Origin: Ichthyophis bannanicus
Lineage: Eukaryota > Chordata > Amphibia > Gymnophiona > Ichthyophiidae
Reading direction: 5' to 3'
Assembly (NCBI GenBank): GCA_033557465.1
Contig: CM066039.1
Location: forward strand, 397,625,440 to 397,689,439
Length of the DNA stretch: 64,000 nucleotides
Below the pieces are notes generated by a model. The model saw nothing but the letters and a program-made list of their open reading frames with translations. It was not told the origin of the DNA and did not search any database. Shown piece by piece: positions 60,717 through 64,000 of this stretch. A program made the position numbers and the translations under genes. The first letter of the stretch is position 1, and each line of letters opens with the position of its first letter.

Positions 60717-63290
60717 GCCAGACCGGACTCTCCAGTTTCCCTGGGTCCCCAGGAGTCAGTCTGAAAAATAGGGGACCAATATATGGACTTTTATGGGGGA
60801 TACAGGAGCAGAATACTAAAGCCAGTAGCCCCTGTGTTTTTCTCGCAAAGCCTTTTCTGCAGAACCACATGTGTGAACGAGAGAAAAAATAAAATAATAA
60901 TAATGTACCAGTTCCTGTATATGCCTGAATGCCCTATTCCATTTTTGGGCCGAGACCTGCTTGCAAAGCTTCAAGCACAGATATCCTCTGTTGAAGGAAG
61001 AAAAAAATGAAACTCAAAATCTGCTGGCCTGATGGTGTTAACTGTCCCCAAGAAGAAGAATGGCGGTTCTATTCACCTGCATCCAAAGCAACAAGCTGTA
61101 CACTTACCAACCTCATAGCCCCACCTGGAGGATGGGCAGAAGATAATCTACCTGGCCTAGCGAAGAACATAGCCCCTGCCATTGTCACCCTCAAGCCAGT
61201 CAAGAAGCCTGGGACTGGTGATTACCGCCCAGTGCAGGATCTAAGAAAGAATGAATGATGCAGCTGAAACTATACAACCAGTGGTACCAAAATCCTTATA
61301 TTCTCTTGGAACTGATCTCTGCTGAAGCTATACATTTCATCATTCTGGACTTAAAAAGATGCCTTTTTCTGTATACGCTTAGCCCAAGACCCCACTACAA
61401 GGAGGCGGGGCCAACTCATCTGGACAAGATTACCTCAAGAATTCAAGAACTCGCCTCACTCAGCAAAAGATTTGACAAGTTATCCAGAAACTCCAGAAAA
61501 AAAAAAAAAAAAAAAAATTCTACTTCAATATGTGGACAACTTGCTCATAACCACCAACTCAGAAAGTGAATGTCCACCAGCCACCAGTGAACTCTTGCAC
61601 CTTTTTAATGAGGCTGGATACAAAGTCTCAAGAGCCAAAGCATAATTATGTCAAATAAGTTAAATACCTAGGATTCCAGTTGTCCAGCGGAATTCGACGC
61701 CTGGAACCCTTACCAGAACGCAAAGCAGCTGTATGCAGTATTCCTACTCCAACCACCAGGAGGCAAGTGAGAGCCTTCTTGGGTGCCACAGGGTACTGTT
61801 GTATATGGATCCCCAATTTTGCGCTGCTAGCAAAACCATTGTATCACATTGTATCAAGCTACCAAAGGAATGAAAAAGTCTCCATTGGAATGGGGACTTG
61901 AATAGGAATGCAGTCTTTTGATCTTTGAAAAAAACACTCTGATGTTGTCACCAATTCTGGGTCTACCAGATGTCCAGAAAACCTTACAGTCTCTATGTTC
62001 ATGAGTCGCAAGGAAATGTTCTAGGAGTGTTGACTCAATCTCTTGGACCTTGGCAACAACCAGTAGCCTATTTGTCAAACAATTGGATGTAGTTGCAAAA
62101 GGCTGGCCCCTTATTTGAGAGCTGTTGCAAGCTACAGCCCTCCTAGTGAGCAAAGCTGACAAGCTCACTTTGAGACAGAATCTTCAAGTTACTGTACCAC
62201 ACTCTGTTCTAACCATTATGAAACACAAAGGAAATTACTAGCTAACAAATCTATGAATGTTGAAATATTAGAGTATGTTGTGTGAAAACCCCAGATACAA
62301 CTGAAGGGTCAGTCAAGCTTTCCATCCTGCTATGTTATCAGTTAGTCTTGATCCCCTGATCATGACTGTTTAGAAATTATGGACACTGTATTCTCAAGCC
62401 ACCTGGATTTGACTGATGTCCCTCTGGAGAACCCTGAACAGACTTTCTTTGTGGCTGAAGGCAGTTTCATCATCAATGGACATTGTTGTGCTAGATATGC
62501 AGTGATGACCCATGATTTGGTAGTTGAGTCCTCAGCCCTGGCCCCAGAAACTTCACCACAGAAAGCTGAACTGATAGTCCTCACTAGAGCACTAACAATA
62601 GGAAAAGAGCCCTGTCTAAATGTGTACCCAGATTTCAAGTATACCCTTACAACCTTGCATGCATATGGGGCCCTGTACAAAGAATGAGGGTGGATAACCT
62701 TAGGAAGCAAGTCCATTAAGTATAGCCCCAAGATATTGATATTAATAGATACATACTGCCTATAAATCTCAGAATTTAGGAAAAGTAGAATATATGAATA
62801 GAACCCTGAAATCTCAGTTGTCTAAACTTTGCCAAGAGGTTTACCTGAAGTGGCCCCAGGTTCTTCCCATAGCCCTTCTTAGGATATACTTAGCCCCTGC
62901 CAAGTCTTTAGGAGTTTCCCTTTTTGAGATTCTGTATGGGCAACCCCTGCCTATTGTATAGGAAATAAAAGGAGATATGAGACAGATAGGATCTGAAATT
63001 ATTAGACATAAACTATTGGTTTTAAGTTCTGTTTTGCAGAGTCTTCATACCTGGGTACAAAATCGATTACCCATCAATTTGCCTGCACCCTTTCAAGCCT
63101 GGAGTCTCGGTGTGAATCAAAGAGTGGAGAAAGACACCGTTGACACCGCATTAGAAGGGACCTTATGTTGTTATCTTGTTAACCCTACAGCAGTGAAAAT
63201 TGCAGAACTCGAACCCTGGATTCATCACAGCAGAGTGAAATCAGCAGCAGCTCCAGAGCCAGACCAGTGAACATCAGAACAGATCCAGAA
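60717..63290 (+). pseudogene. ERV-C pro-pol, heavily decayed
   Basis: Pieces of protease (GDTGAE, PIPFLGRDLLAKLQ), RT (KPGTGDYRPVQDLR), RNase H and integrase C-terminus (YLVNPTAVKIAELEPWIHH) lie in shifting frames. The RT catalytic box reads YVDN near 61531-61542 instead of YVDD. Between about 62750 and 62760 the sequence jumps from the end of RNase H to after the integrase core (AYKSQNLGKVEYMNRTLK). About 0.7 kb, including the zinc region and the first two catalytic Asp residues, is missing. Confidence 0.85.
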
Positions 63291-63747
63291 GTTCCATTGC
63301 AGCTAACTTTGCAAAGACAAGCAAATTGAAAAAATTCAGGAAGTTTTAAAAACAAAAAGAGACTGTGCTAATATAGAACTCCTGAATCTCAAGAGACTAT
63401 TTGTTTATTCTGAAGAGATTATCATCAACAGAAAGAGACTGTATTATGAACTATATTATTTGAAAATCTTTGTGCCATTTTGATCAAGGACAGTGCAAAC
63501 TAAAAGGACTGTGTTTATTGAAATACGCTGGAATCTACAGCTCTACACTCCTACCAATGAAATTGGTAAGGTCATGTACAGCGGAAGCTTGAGGATCTAC
63601 AATCAACGCTACACCTGTTGCATGCTACTGAGAGCAAAACAGGTCAACGTACAGTAAAGAAGAAGAAGACTTCGTGGTCAAGAATTATCAACAGATTGCA
63701 CTGGTTTTTCAAAGACTTGCACTAATTCTTCAGAGAACTTTCATCAT
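63291..63747 (+). other. ERV-C pol-env spacer
   Basis: No ORF. AT- and A-rich sequence with no similarity that I can name; longer than the pol-env gap of ERV-B (about 120 bp). Confidence 0.4.
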
Positions 63748-64000
63748 GATTCTCTACTGTTTCATCGTGATAGCAGCCTTGGAGTGCTTTGAAATGACTT
63801 TTGCCTTATCTCCTTGGGCAGCCTGTATAAGTACAACATGAACTGGACCGAAGGTCACTCAGACCTTGTTTTATCATTCTCTCTATACTTGCATTGGTAT
63901 ACTCTCCAATCCAAAAGTTGTTCTAGATCTTGACTTTCTACAAGGCTATGCAAGCCACCGTTGCAATTCCTCATACCACCACCAGAACTTGTTTCTTGAA
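63748..64000 (+). pseudogene. ERV-C env, N-terminal fragment to window edge
   Basis: An ATG at 63748 starts a signal peptide (MILYCFIVIAALECFEMTFA) followed by LSPWAACIST, matching the env start of ERV-A and ERV-B. A TGA near 63838 stands where the others have Arg (STRTG), and the rest is frameshifted. The gene runs out of the window. Confidence 0.75.

Larger units (their letters stand above)
56785..64000 (+). mobile_element. ERV-C: decayed gammaretrovirus-like provirus, 3' end outside window
   Basis: It begins with an LTR (TGTGGTAGGCGACGG, like ERV-A) and continues with PBS, a long leader, gag, pol and the start of env up to the window end. Many frameshifts and large deletions in capsid, RT and integrase make it the most damaged of the three. 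Its gene sequences are close to ERV-A and ERV-B. The 3' LTR and target duplication are not visible. Confidence 0.88.

Noticed and set aside
1..64000. A host protein-coding gene
   Set aside because: Every long frame except the unclassified one at 19855-20631 belongs to a mobile element; no exon series of a host gene was found.

Overview
This window holds no recognisable host gene. It is a repeat-only stretch of vertebrate DNA, most likely from an amphibian and possibly a caecilian. That guess rests on the mix present: Tx1-like L1, L2, CR1-like and RTE/BovB-like LINEs, DIRS-like and Penelope-like elements, hAT and PIF/Harbinger DNA transposons, tRNA-derived SINEs, and gammaretrovirus-like endogenous retroviruses (ERVs). 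It is inferred from element content, not from a host gene. Nearly every long open frame belongs to a mobile element, and much of the window can be read as elements inserted into older elements.

Left part (1-18.2 kb). A Tx1/L1-type ORF2 enters from the left edge and ends in a poly(A) tail at 3395. A 142-bp tandem repeat and an RTE/BovB-like fragment follow. The RTE fragment is split by a full-length, apparently intact L2-type LINE (5293-10226). That LINE has a 5' end of about 4.7 identical-looking 131-bp monomers, one 1044-codon ORF (endonuclease plus reverse transcriptase) and a 3' hairpin with an (AAAT)n tail. Next comes a deep nest: a CR1-like LINE holds a 5'-truncated L2 (10518-15345). The L2 in turn holds an antisense Tx1/L1-type element (11006-14081) with intact ORF1 and an ORF2 lacking its reverse transcriptase. 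The same CR1-like copy is also hit by a 2389-bp hAT-type element (15685-18073) and a short L2 tail.

Middle part (18.2-30.2 kb). This contains CR1-like and L2 fragments, a 63-bp minisatellite, a TG...CA insertion with a 4-bp duplication that may be a solo LTR, and a 5S rRNA-like relic. It also contains a PIF/Harbinger transposase pseudogene that keeps its intron, GT-rich minisatellites and tRNA-derived SINEs.

Right part (30.2-64 kb). Three related gammaretrovirus-like proviruses are present. ERV-B (plus strand, 30171-56064) carries a second complete provirus, ERV-A (minus strand, 30607-40618), inside its 5' LTR. Further insertions in ERV-B are a DIRS-like element and a hAT MITE in gag, a Harbinger MITE in integrase, and a Penelope-like double copy and a CR1-like fragment in env. 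ERV-C (56785 to the window end) is more decayed. All three share a tRNA-Gly-type primer binding site, an amber codon between gag and pol and a leader splice donor. ERV-A and ERV-B share an unusual Env TM subunit. All three have stops, frameshifts or deletions, so none can encode a full protein set.
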